Source: JBDSTZ01 sp039927975 (GTDB lineage Bacteria > Pseudomonadota > Gammaproteobacteria > Burkholderiales > Burkholderiaceae_D). Taken from it: a DNA stretch of 11,044 nt. Below, piece by piece: positions 1 to 6,235 of this stretch. Where the stretch lies: the NCBI GenBank assembly GCA_039927975.1, contig JBDSTZ010000467.1:1-11044 (forward strand), in the 5' to 3' direction. The translations under genes were made by a program, and so were the position numbers. Under the pieces are notes generated by a model. The model was not told the DNA's origin and made no database searches. It worked only from the letters and a program-made list of their open reading frames with translations. Position 1 is the stretch's first letter. The number at the start of each line of letters is the position of its first letter.

Positions 1-223
1 AGCGGCCGGCGATCTGGTTGAGCAAAATGGCGGCGAAGGCAATGTCGGGGTCGCGGTCGACCGCGTCGACCAGTTCGGCGGCGACAACGCGCAGGCCCAG
101 GTCGGCTTCGGTATAGGCGCCCAGTTCGGTGAGCAGGTGTTCAAGCCGCTCGTTGACGCGATTGAGTTCGCGCAGCACTGACACGGCGGTGGCGCTGTCG
201 GCGGCGGGCACGGAGTCGCTCAT
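1..223 (-). CDS. Partial protein, possible HD-domain phosphohydrolase (N-terminal part)
   Basis: This is the first 74 codons of a gene that runs off the left edge of the window. The ATG at 223-221 overlaps the TGA of the aminotransferase upstream by one base (TGATG), so the two are probably translationally coupled in one minus-strand operon. The visible peptide begins MSDSVPAADSATAVSVLREL, is rich in Leu, Glu and Arg, and is probably helical. It ends with a stretch containing DPDIAFAAILLNQIAG. That ending resembles the segment just before the HD domain in some betaproteobacterial HD/HD-GYP proteins, but the metal-binding HD motif itself would lie outside the window. I treat the family assignment as a guess; that the ORF is real is well supported by the coupled start and the uninterrupted frame. 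Confidence 0.55.
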   Translation of the reverse strand, partial: MSDSVPAADSATAVSVLRELNRVNERLEHLLTELGAYTEADLGLRVVAAELVDAVDRDPDIAFAAILLNQIAGR

Positions 224-1380
224 CACAAAGTGGCCAGGCGCGCCAGCGCCGTGTGCAGCGTCTCGTCGCGCTTGGCAAAGCAGAAGCGCACGATGCCCGA
301 TTCGGTCGGCTCGCTGTAAAACGCCGACACCGGGATCGCCGCGACCTTGACCTCGGTGGTCAGCCACTCGGCGAAGGCCGCTTCGGGCAGGTCGGAGATG
401 GCGTCGTAACGCACGCACTGGAAATAGGTGCCGTCGGCCGGCAGCAGGGTGAAGCGGCTGCCGGCCAGGTCGGCGCGAAACAGGTCGCGCTTGCGCTGGT
501 AGAAGGCCGGCAGCTGCTGGTAAGGCGCCGGGTCGGCCATGAAGCTGGCCAGGCCATGCTGCATCGGCGTGTTGACGCTGAAAACGTTGTACTGGTGGAC
601 CTTGCGGAACTCGGCGCTCAGGGCGGCGGGGGCGGCGACGTAGCCGATCTTCCAACCGGTCACGTGGTAGGTTTTTCCGAAGCTCGACACGACGAAGGCG
701 CGTTCGGCCAGCGCGGGATGGCGGCACACCGATTCGTGGCGCATGCCGTCGTAGACCATGTGCTCGTAGACTTCGTCGGACAGGATCAGGATGTCGGTGC
801 CGGACACGATGGCGGCCAGCGCTTCGAGATCGGCGGCGCGCAGCACGCTGCCGGTCGGATTGTGCGGCGTGTTAATCAGGATCAGGCGGGTGCGCGGCGT
901 GACGGCGGCGGCGACCGCGTCCCATGGCACGCTGTAGCCTTGTTCGCCGACCCGCATTGAAACGGGGACGACGATGCCGCCGGCCAGCGCGATGGCGGGC
1001 GCGTAGCTGTCGTAGGCCGGCTCGATGACGATGACTTCGTCGCCGGGATGCACGCAGCAGAAGATGGCGGTCGTCAGCGCCTGGGTGGCGCCGGCGGTGA
1101 CGGTGATCTCGGTGGCCGGGTTGTACTGGCGGTCGTAGACGGCGGCGATCTTTGCGGCGATGGCTTCGCGCAGCATTGGTGCGCCACTCATCATTGGATA
1201 CTGGTTGTGGCCGGCGCGCATGGCCTCGTCGACCTTGTCGAGCAGGGCGGGATCGCAGCCAAAGTCGGGGAAGCCCTGGCCCAGGTTGACCGCGCCGTGC
1301 TCGCTGGCCAGCGCCGACATGCGGGTGAAGACGGTGGTGCCGACGGCGGGGAGCTTGGTCTGCAGGACGGGCGTGGGCAT
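223..1380 (-). CDS. ybdL: Methionine aminotransferase (YbdL-type, PLP-dependent fold type I)
   Basis: A 385-residue cytosolic class I/II aminotransferase, full length for the family. It resembles E. coli YbdL closely along its whole length, for example KLPxxGTTxFTxMSALA near the N-terminus. YbdL-type enzymes transaminate methionine and some aromatic or histidine-like amino acids with 2-oxo acids; the exact substrate here is inferred. Landmarks: GQGFPDF at residues 34-40, the Tyr of NQYPMM near 61, HNPTG at 173-177 (its Asn contacts the PLP ring), SDEVYEH at 201-207 (Asp with the pyridine nitrogen), SFGKTYH with the Schiff-base lysine K236, and R365 in IVRFCFAK, which binds the substrate carboxylate. 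All catalytic positions look intact. The ATG at 1380 has no strong Shine-Dalgarno sequence, but the N-terminus aligns with YbdL. A possible -10 box (TAGAAT, minus strand at 1415-1410) lies upstream without a clear -35. The stop overlaps the next gene's start. Confidence 0.9.
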   Translation of the reverse strand: MPTPVLQTKLPAVGTTVFTRMSALASEHGAVNLGQGFPDFGCDPALLDKVDEAMRAGHNQYPMMSGAPMLREAIAAKIAAVYDRQYNPATEITVTAGATQALTTAIFCCVHPGDEVIVIEPAYDSYAPAIALAGGIVVPVSMRVGEQGYSVPWDAVAAAVTPRTRLILINTPHNPTGSVLRAADLEALAAIVSGTDILILSDEVYEHMVYDGMRHESVCRHPALAERAFVVSSFGKTYHVTGWKIGYVAAPAALSAEFRKVHQYNVFSVNTPMQHGLASFMADPAPYQQLPAFYQRKRDLFRADLAGSRFTLLPADGTYFQCVRYDAISDLPEAAFAEWLTTEVKVAAIPVSAFYSEPTESGIVRFCFAKRDETLHTALARLATL

Positions 1381-1434
1381 GGGGCGCGCTGGTAGTTGGT
1401 CGTTCAGCTATTCTAGCGCAGCTAAGCGGCAAAG

Positions 1435-1734
1435 TTAGGGGGCCGTGCCGTTAAAGAAAGCCTGATTCGCCACGACTGCACGCCGCGCGGCGAACGTGGC
1501 CTCAACCGCATCATTGGAATGACCGACGCCGGCGACCATCGAGGCACGAGCGGCTTCCACCTTGCGACTCAGGAACTCGTCGTATTCTCGCGCTTCCCGC
1601 TGACGCTGCATGAACTTGCGCATCAACTCGCGCAGGACCTGCGATGCCGGCCGGTGGGCAGCCTCCGCTTCGGCCATGAACGCGGCGCGTAGTTCAGGCT
1701 CAAGCTCCATCGTGAAAACAGCCAGTTTGGACAT
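1435..1734 (-). CDS. Ribbon-helix-helix antitoxin-like protein without an adjacent toxin gene
   Basis: A 99-residue protein with the layout of a ParD/RelB-like type II antitoxin. Residues 4-45 form a short strand (LAVFTMELEPEL) followed by two helices, the usual ribbon-helix-helix DNA-binding fold. Residues 50-86 (EYDEFLSRKVEAARAS..., then SNDAVEATFAARRA) match the toxin-wrapping C-terminal arm seen in antitoxins paired with ParE/RelE toxins. Such antitoxins normally neutralise a toxin encoded immediately downstream and autorepress through a palindromic operator. Here the downstream gap to ybdL is only 54 bp and no toxin ORF is present, so the gene is either an orphan antitoxin, a relic, or a stand-alone regulator. 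The start at 1734 is the only ATG that preserves the first strand. An 8-bp palindrome sits about 30 bp upstream. Confidence 0.72.
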   Translation of the reverse strand: MSKLAVFTMELEPELRAAFMAEAEAAHRPASQVLRELMRKFMQRQREAREYDEFLSRKVEAARASMVAGVGHSNDAVEATFAARRAVVANQAFFNGTAP

Positions 1735-1763
1735 GGTCCCGCCCTGTCAAATGTGCTCTCTAA

Positions 1764-1771
1764 GTATATAC
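1764..1771. promoter_or_regulatory. Palindromic operator candidate upstream of the antitoxin gene
   Basis: GTATATAC is a perfect 8-bp palindrome in an AT-rich patch about 30 bp before the antitoxin start. On the minus strand it includes TATACT, which could serve as a -10 box; a TTGATA hexamer lies just upstream (1785-1780), but the spacing between them is too short for a normal promoter. Ribbon-helix-helix antitoxins usually bind short palindromes at this position, so autoregulation is a reasonable inference. Eight bases is short enough to occur by chance. Confidence 0.3.
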
Positions 1772-1814
1772 GTTTTCAGTATCAAATTGCGCGGCGGTGC
1801 CGGTCCCACCTGGA

Positions 1815-2906
1815 TCACCACCCCATTTTCTGCTTGATAAAGGCCGTCAATTTCGCCGCGTTGGCCTGGTGCTGCTTCACGCGCGGATGCGCGCCGTAAC
1901 CGGTGAACTCGAAGAACACCGAGTCGATCTTCGCGTCATGCTGTTGTTCGCGGATGCGCGACACAGCCGCCGTCACGTAGCCCGGCCACTTCGAGCCTTC
2001 GCGGGTGGCGTCCATGCTGCCGAGCGCGCAGACGATATACGCCTTTGGATACACGGCCCGGATGCGGCCGACGAAATCAACATACGCCTGGATGCGCTGT
2101 TCGTCGCTCGGCATCGGCTGCAAGCGCTTTTCGCGGTCGATCAGCCAACTGTCGTTCTGAAACAGGTTGATGACCACCACGTCCGGGGTCCAGCTTGAAA
2201 AATCCCAGTGGCTGTCGTTGTCGCCGACCGCGTTCAACTGATCGTAAAACTGCGGCATGATGAACGGGAACCAGCTGATCATGACGCCGATGCCGCTCTG
2301 CGAGACCACGTGCATTTCCGCATTCAGGTTGCGCGCGGTGATCGCGTCGTAGGCCATGAAGTTATTCTTGTCCTTGGTCAGATGGTCGGGGCCGTTGTCG
2401 GGCGACTCGTCGCCCATGCCGCTGGTGATCGAATCGCCGAAGAACTCGATGTGGCGGGTCGGGCGCGGCGGCGGCGGCAACAGCCTTTCGCCGTCGGCCA
2501 GCTCCACGCCAACGACGTTGGTCGCGCCTTCTTCGCCTTCGGTGCGCTTGGTCAGCAGGAAGCTGTGGGTGCCGGTGGCGAGCTTGTCGGCGACGACATA
2601 GTTTTTCTGGCCTTGCTCGGCCTGGATGATCACCGGATGCGCCAGGTCGTTGTCGATGAAGACGTTGAAGTAGTTTTTCCCGAATTGATCCTTTAGCGTC
2701 ACCGACAGGAACTTGCCCGTGAACGCGCCGGTGATGCTGGTGCCCGGCCAGGAGATTTCCGGCGCAGACTGACTGAAATCGACACGCCCCGCATATTGCA
2801 GATTCTTGTCGTTGCCGGCCACCCGCGTGGTGGCCAGGGCCGGCAATGCCAGCGCAAACGCGCTCGCGACAACGATCAAATGCTTGAAGGGCGTGGACAG
2901 TCTCAT
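1815..2906 (-). CDS. Secreted SGNH/GDSL esterase, carbohydrate esterase family 2-like
   Basis: A 363-residue exported hydrolase. I start it at the ATG at 2906 because AAGGA lies about nine bases upstream and a signal peptide follows directly (residues 1-25, hydrophobic core LIVVASAFALALPALA, likely cleavage after PALA). An in-frame longer start at 3014 would place a His/Pro-rich repeat-encoded stretch before the signal peptide. Residues about 38-150 look like the CE2 N-terminal jelly roll (AGRVDFSQ, SWPGTSITGAFTG, YFNVFID). The SGNH domain follows: catalytic Ser159 in FFGDSIT, the Gly of SQSGIG at 202-207, Asn251 in LFQND, and His340 in GAHP near the C-terminus. CE2 enzymes remove acetyl groups from xylan or mannan-type polysaccharides; the substrate here is not evident. 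There is no lipobox or anchor, so it is probably periplasmic or secreted. It lies between an orphan antitoxin gene and a PIN gene, with no polysaccharide-degradation neighbours. Confidence 0.82.
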   Translation of the reverse strand: MRLSTPFKHLIVVASAFALALPALATTRVAGNDKNLQYAGRVDFSQSAPEISWPGTSITGAFTGKFLSVTLKDQFGKNYFNVFIDNDLAHPVIIQAEQGQKNYVVADKLATGTHSFLLTKRTEGEEGATNVVGVELADGERLLPPPPRPTRHIEFFGDSITSGMGDESPDNGPDHLTKDKNNFMAYDAITARNLNAEMHVVSQSGIGVMISWFPFIMPQFYDQLNAVGDNDSHWDFSSWTPDVVVINLFQNDSWLIDREKRLQPMPSDEQRIQAYVDFVGRIRAVYPKAYIVCALGSMDATREGSKWPGYVTAAVSRIREQQHDAKIDSVFFEFTGYGAHPRVKQHQANAAKLTAFIKQKMGW

Positions 2907-2923
2907 GGTGCGATCCTTATTTA

Positions 2924-2979
2924 TATGGTGATGCGGGTATGGTGATCCGGGTATGGCGTTGCCGGTGTGGTGATGCCGC
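2924..2979. repeat. Four tandem copies of a degenerate 14-bp repeat
   Basis: Four head-to-tail 14-mers: TATGGTGATGCGGG, TATGGTGATCCGGG, TATGGCGTTGCCGG and TGTGGTGATGCCGC. The first two differ at one position and the other two have drifted further. They occupy most of the 100-bp gap between the PIN gene's stop and the esterase start codon, about 20 bp upstream of the latter, so they lie in the likely promoter or leader of the esterase gene. The period does not match a helical turn. They could be a slippage array or a multi-site operator. Confidence 0.75.
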
Positions 2980-3006
2980 CTCGGCGGCTGCTTGCTGCGC
3001 GCATCC

Positions 3007-3468
3007 TCAGGCAACGCTGAGAACGTCGGCTGCCTCGGCCTTGACCCAGGCTTCCGGCAGCATAATCTTGAACAGGCCGGCCTGGGCCGTCTTGCGCGCC
3101 AGTTTCAGCAGCGCCTTGTCCTTGGTGATGAGCACGCTCGCGCCGGCGTCGCGCGCCACCTCCAGGAATTTCTGGTCGTCGCGGTCGGTGCAGACCGGCA
3201 GGCGCACCGGCTGTTCGGGCGGCGCCACCACCGCGACCAGCGCGTCGAACTGCGCGGCCGACAGTGGCCGGCTGGCCTCGTCGAGCGGCAGGTGAGGGTA
3301 GTGCAGCACGATCCGGTATTCGTCGCGGCAATCGGCGCGCGTGACGGCTTCGACCGCGCCCGATTCCAGCGCGGCCAGCAGGCTGGCCCAGCGCGGGTCC
3401 TTGAAGACGAACAGGTCGAGGCAGACATTGGTGTCGATGACGATGCGTTTCGCTGGAGCGGGTATCAT
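3007..3468 (-). CDS. PIN-domain ribonuclease, putative toxin component (COG1569-like)
   Basis: A 153-residue PIN-domain protein. Acidic residues expected to bind Mg2+ are present: Asp12 in IVIDTNVCLDL, Glu50 in CRDEYRIVL, Asp95/97/98 in the stretch before QKFLEVA, and Asp117 in LITKDKALL. The order and spacing fit the 'putative toxin-antitoxin system toxin component, PIN family' group related to VapC endoribonucleases. The ATG at 3468 is chosen because the first strand begins a few residues later; there is no good Shine-Dalgarno sequence. No antitoxin ORF lies directly upstream: the neighbour there is yaaA on the opposite strand, 38 bp away. The downstream neighbour is the esterase. Members of this group are often encoded alone, so toxicity is not assured. 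RNA cleavage is inferred from the family. Confidence 0.8.
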   Translation of the reverse strand: MIPAPAKRIVIDTNVCLDLFVFKDPRWASLLAALESGAVEAVTRADCRDEYRIVLHYPHLPLDEASRPLSAAQFDALVAVVAPPEQPVRLPVCTDRDDQKFLEVARDAGASVLITKDKALLKLARKTAQAGLFKIMLPEAWVKAEAADVLSVA

Positions 3469-3506
3469 GGCGGCAATTCTTACTTGTTGTTCGTTGATTG
3501 AATCTT

Positions 3507-4271
3507 ATGTTGATCGTATTGTCGCCTGCAAAGTCGCTCGACTTTGACACGCCGTTTAAAACCAAACTCCACACCACGCCTGACTTCCTGCCCCGTTCGA
3601 GCGAACTGATCGAGACGCTGCGCGACTATTCGCCGGGCCAATTATCCGAGCTGATGGGCATTTCCGACAAGCTCGCCGTGCTCAATGTCGGCCGCTACGC
3701 CAGCTGGAGCGAGGACACCGCCCACGCGCGCCAGGCGATCATGGCATTTAATGGCGACGTCTACAATGGCTTCGAGGCGCGCAGCCTGACGCCCAAGCAG
3801 CTGGCCTACGCGCAATCGAATGTGCGAATCCTGTCCGGCCTGTACGGCGTGCTGCGTCCGCTCGACCTGATTCACCCGCACCGGCTCGAAATGGGCACGC
3901 GCCTGGCGACGCCGCGCGGCAAGGATTTGTACAGCTTCTGGGGCGAGACGGTCAGCGCCGCGCTTAATGAACAGATCGCCGCCAACGGCGCCCAGGCGGT
4001 GGTCAACCTGGCGTCGGAAGAATACTTCAAGTCGGTGCAGCCGAAGCTGCTTTCGGCGCCGGTCATCTCGCCCGTGTTTCATGATTGGAGCGACGGCAAG
4101 TACAAGATCATTTCCTTCTTTGCCAAACGGGCGCGCGGCATGATGGCGCGCTATGCGGCCGTCAAGGGCATCACGGATGTGGAGAAATTGAAGGCGTTCA
4201 AGGTGGACGGCTACAAGTTCGACAAGAAGGCGTCGGATGAGCGCAACTGGGTGTTCCAGCGGCGGGTGTAG
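3507..4271 (+). CDS. yaaA: Peroxide stress protein YaaA (UPF0246/DUF328)
   Basis: A 254-residue protein, close to the 258 residues of E. coli YaaA. It starts MLIVLSPAKSLDF, so the ATG at 3507 is preferred over an in-frame TTG nine bases earlier. Conserved blocks: FNGDVYNGF (81-89), ILSGLYGVLRPLDL (108-121), EMGTR (128-132), NLASEEYFK (167-175) and the basic KIISFFAKRARGMMARY (200-216). In E. coli, YaaA is induced by OxyR and limits intracellular free iron during H2O2 stress, which protects DNA and proteins from Fenton damage; it can also bind DNA. No OxyR site is evident by eye. A hexamer TATCAT at 3463-3468, overlapping the PIN start codon, could be a -10 box, but no -35 is visible. The gene is divergent from the PIN gene and convergent with bamD. 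Confidence 0.93.
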   Translation: MLIVLSPAKSLDFDTPFKTKLHTTPDFLPRSSELIETLRDYSPGQLSELMGISDKLAVLNVGRYASWSEDTAHARQAIMAFNGDVYNGFEARSLTPKQLAYAQSNVRILSGLYGVLRPLDLIHPHRLEMGTRLATPRGKDLYSFWGETVSAALNEQIAANGAQAVVNLASEEYFKSVQPKLLSAPVISPVFHDWSDGKYKIISFFAKRARGMMARYAAVKGITDVEKLKAFKVDGYKFDKKASDERNWVFQRRV

Positions 4272-4291
4272 GCGCGGGCGGCAACGCAGCG

Positions 4292-4312
4292 GGGCGGCGC
4301 AGGCGGCCGCCC
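4292..4312. terminator. GC-rich hairpin between convergent yaaA and bamD
   Basis: GGGCGGC at 4292-4298 pairs with GCCGCCC at 4306-4312 around a 7-nt loop; another GGGCGGC at 4276-4282 could pair instead. It sits in the 53-bp gap between the two converging stop codons, the usual place for a bidirectional terminator. No U-tract follows on either strand, so it is at best a weak or Rho-assisted terminator. Confidence 0.3.
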
Positions 4313-4324
4313 GAGGCTTGACTA

Positions 4325-5134
4325 TCAGCCGGCCTTCTTCGACCAGAAATTCCACCAGGCCCGGCTCTGGCTGTTCGGATTCATGAAGGCGCTGTTCGGG
4401 TAGTTCTTGGTGAACACGCGCTGGGCGTCGTCGCGCAGGTCGTAATTGCCCATCTTGTCGTAGCACTGGACCATCAGGAACAGTGCTTCCTCGCGCGCCG
4501 GCGCGTCGCCGTATTCGGCCACCGCGCCTTGCGCGCGGGTCAGTGCGGCCAGGTAGGCGCCGCGGCGGAAGTAATACTTGGCCACGTGCAGCTCGTACTG
4601 GGCCATTGCGCCGACCAGGTAGTTCATGCGGGCGATCGAGTCGGGCGCGTATTTGCTATCCGGGAATTTGTCGACCAGCGCCTTGAAGGCGACGAAGGAT
4701 TCGCGCGTCGCTTTCGGGTCGCGCTCGGTGGGGTCTTGCGAGTACACCGCGCTCATGAAGCCGATCTGGTCGTTGAAGTTGACCAGGCCGCGCAGGTAGT
4801 ACATGTAGTCGACCGCCTGGTGATTCGGGTGCAGCTTGATGAAGCGCTCGATCGACGCCAGGGCCTGGGCCTGGTCTTGCGTCTTGTAGTAGGCGTAGGC
4901 GATTTCCATCTGCGCCTGGGCCGCGTAGGTGCCGAAAGGATACTGCGATTCGAGCCGTTCGAACAGCTTGATGGCCGACTCGTAGCGGCCCGAGCTCATT
5001 TCATCGCGTGCCTCCGAGTATAATTTCGTCACTGACCAATTTTTGGTTTCGTCGGCTTTTTCCGGAAACAAGCTGCAAGCGGACAAACCTAGCAACACAC
5101 ATGTAGCAACAACAAGCGATAATTTTTTTTGCAT
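4325..5134 (-). CDS. bamD: Outer membrane protein assembly factor BamD (YfiO/ComL)
   Basis: A 269-residue lipoprotein of the beta-barrel assembly machine, which folds outer membrane proteins from the periplasm. The N-terminus is a lipoprotein signal peptide ending in the lipobox LSAC, with Cys20 the lipidated residue. Residues about 35-250 are the five TPR-like repeats of BamD. Typical pieces are LYSEARDEMSSGRYESAIKL, FERLESQYPFGTYA, RFIKLHPNH, DYMYYLRG and a third repeat with LVDKFPDSKYAPD. The length fits betaproteobacterial BamD (older name ComL). The ATG at 5134 directly precedes the Lys-Lys of the signal peptide, so the start is secure, although the Shine-Dalgarno match is poor. BamD is essential in E. 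coli. The divergent bamD/rluD arrangement is conserved in many proteobacteria, and the promoter region is shared with rluD. Confidence 0.95.
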   Translation of the reverse strand: MQKKLSLVVATCVLLGLSACSLFPEKADETKNWSVTKLYSEARDEMSSGRYESAIKLFERLESQYPFGTYAAQAQMEIAYAYYKTQDQAQALASIERFIKLHPNHQAVDYMYYLRGLVNFNDQIGFMSAVYSQDPTERDPKATRESFVAFKALVDKFPDSKYAPDSIARMNYLVGAMAQYELHVAKYYFRRGAYLAALTRAQGAVAEYGDAPAREEALFLMVQCYDKMGNYDLRDDAQRVFTKNYPNSAFMNPNSQSRAWWNFWSKKAG

Positions 5135-5176
5135 GACTTTGTGCAGAGAGTATTAACCGGATTCAACGAAAGGCTG

Positions 5177-5182
5177 ATTATA
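5177..5182 (-). promoter_or_regulatory. -10 box of the bamD promoter
   Basis: On the minus strand 5182-5177 reads TATAAT, a perfect sigma-70 -10 hexamer. It would start transcription near 5170, giving bamD a leader of about 35 nt. The -35 is weak: AATATC at the 17-bp position, or TTAATA at 19 bp. The element lies only 16 bp before the preferred rluD start codon, so bamD transcription would begin just ahead of the rluD reading frame. Confidence 0.5.
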
Positions 5183-5197
5183 GCCGATGGGACTGCT

Positions 5198-6235
5198 GTG
5201 ATATTAACTCCAACGCCAAATTCGGCGGATTTACCTGTGGACACCGACTTCGACGATGACATCGATGTCGAATTCGCGCCCGCCGAAGCTGGCATCGACC
5301 TGAGCCCGATCGACCTCGAACTGACCGAGGAAGCTTGCGGCCAGCGGCTCGATAAAGTGATCGCCGGCCTGGTGCCGCAATTTTCGCGCAGCCGTTTGCA
5401 ACTGTGGTTCGACGCCGGCCACGTGCTGGTCGACGGCAAGCCGGCGCGCGGCAAGGATACCGCGTATGGCGATGAAACGGTGCACATCGTACCGCAAAGC
5501 GCGCCCGAGGACGTGGCCTACACGCCTGAAGAAATTGCCCTCAATATCGTGCACGAGGACGAACACATCATCGTCATCAACAAGCCGGCCGGCCTGGTGG
5601 TGCATCCGGGCGCCGGCAATTGGTCGGGCACGCTGCTCAACGGTCTGCTGCACCATTGCCCGCAACTGGCCAACGTGCCACGCGCCGGCATCGTGCACCG
5701 GCTCGACAAGGACACCAGCGGCCTGATGGTCATCGGCAAAACGCTGGCGGCCCAGACCGACCTGGTGCGCCAGCTGCAGGCGCGCAGCGTCAAGCGCGAA
5801 TATTTCGCGCTGGTGTGGGGCACGCCGAAAGCGAGCGGCACCATCGACGCGGCCATGGGACGGCATCCGAAGGACCGCGTCAAGATGGCCGTGTCGACCA
5901 ATTTCTCGGCCAAGCCGGCGATCACGCACTTTCAGCGCATCGCCGAGGGTATGCTGGACCGTCGTCCTGTCAGCCTGGTGCAATGTCAGCTCGAAACCGG
6001 CCGTACTCACCAGATCCGTGTACACATGCTGTCGATCGGTTTCGCGCTGGTGGGCGATTCGGTGTACGGCAAGCAGCATCTGGCGAGCGTGTTTCCGCGC
6101 CAGGCCTTGCAGGCGCGCCGGCTCGGGCTGGTGCATCCGGCCACCGGTGAAGCGTGCGAGTGGATCGTGCCGCTGGCCGACGATTTCGCCGGCCTGATCG
6201 CGGAGGCCGGCATCGCCGAGCCGGCCCTGGTCTGA
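5198..6235 (+). CDS. rluD: 23S rRNA pseudouridine(1911/1915/1917) synthase RluD
   Basis: A pseudouridine synthase of the RluA/RluC/RluD family, which modifies helix 69 of 23S rRNA at the subunit interface. I chose GTG at 5198 (345 residues) because GGGA lies five bases upstream; an in-frame TTG at 5129 would give 368 residues but would overlap the bamD start, so the start is uncertain. After an acidic leader of about 45 residues (NSADLPVDTDFDDDIDVEF...) comes an S4 RNA-binding domain (GQRLDKVIAGLVPQFSRSRL..., about 47-95) and then the catalytic domain. That domain carries INKPAGLVVHPG, VHRLDKDTSGLMV with catalytic Asp170, KREYFALVWG and ETGRTHQIRVHM. These signatures and the partnership with bamD and pgeF favour RluD over RluA or RluC. 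Its TGA overlaps the pgeF ATG by one base. Confidence 0.93.
   Translation: MILTPTPNSADLPVDTDFDDDIDVEFAPAEAGIDLSPIDLELTEEACGQRLDKVIAGLVPQFSRSRLQLWFDAGHVLVDGKPARGKDTAYGDETVHIVPQSAPEDVAYTPEEIALNIVHEDEHIIVINKPAGLVVHPGAGNWSGTLLNGLLHHCPQLANVPRAGIVHRLDKDTSGLMVIGKTLAAQTDLVRQLQARSVKREYFALVWGTPKASGTIDAAMGRHPKDRVKMAVSTNFSAKPAITHFQRIAEGMLDRRPVSLVQCQLETGRTHQIRVHMLSIGFALVGDSVYGKQHLASVFPRQALQARRLGLVHPATGEACEWIVPLADDFAGLIAEAGIAEPALV

Noticed and set aside
2924..2979. Short tandem repeats as a CRISPR array
   Set aside because: The 14-bp units are directly adjacent with no unique spacers, and no cas gene is nearby.
2907..3014. N-terminal extension of the esterase to an upstream ATG at 3014
   Set aside because: It would put a His/Pro-rich, repeat-encoded segment before an otherwise perfect signal peptide and overlap the PIN gene's end; the ATG at 2906 has its own AAGGA site.
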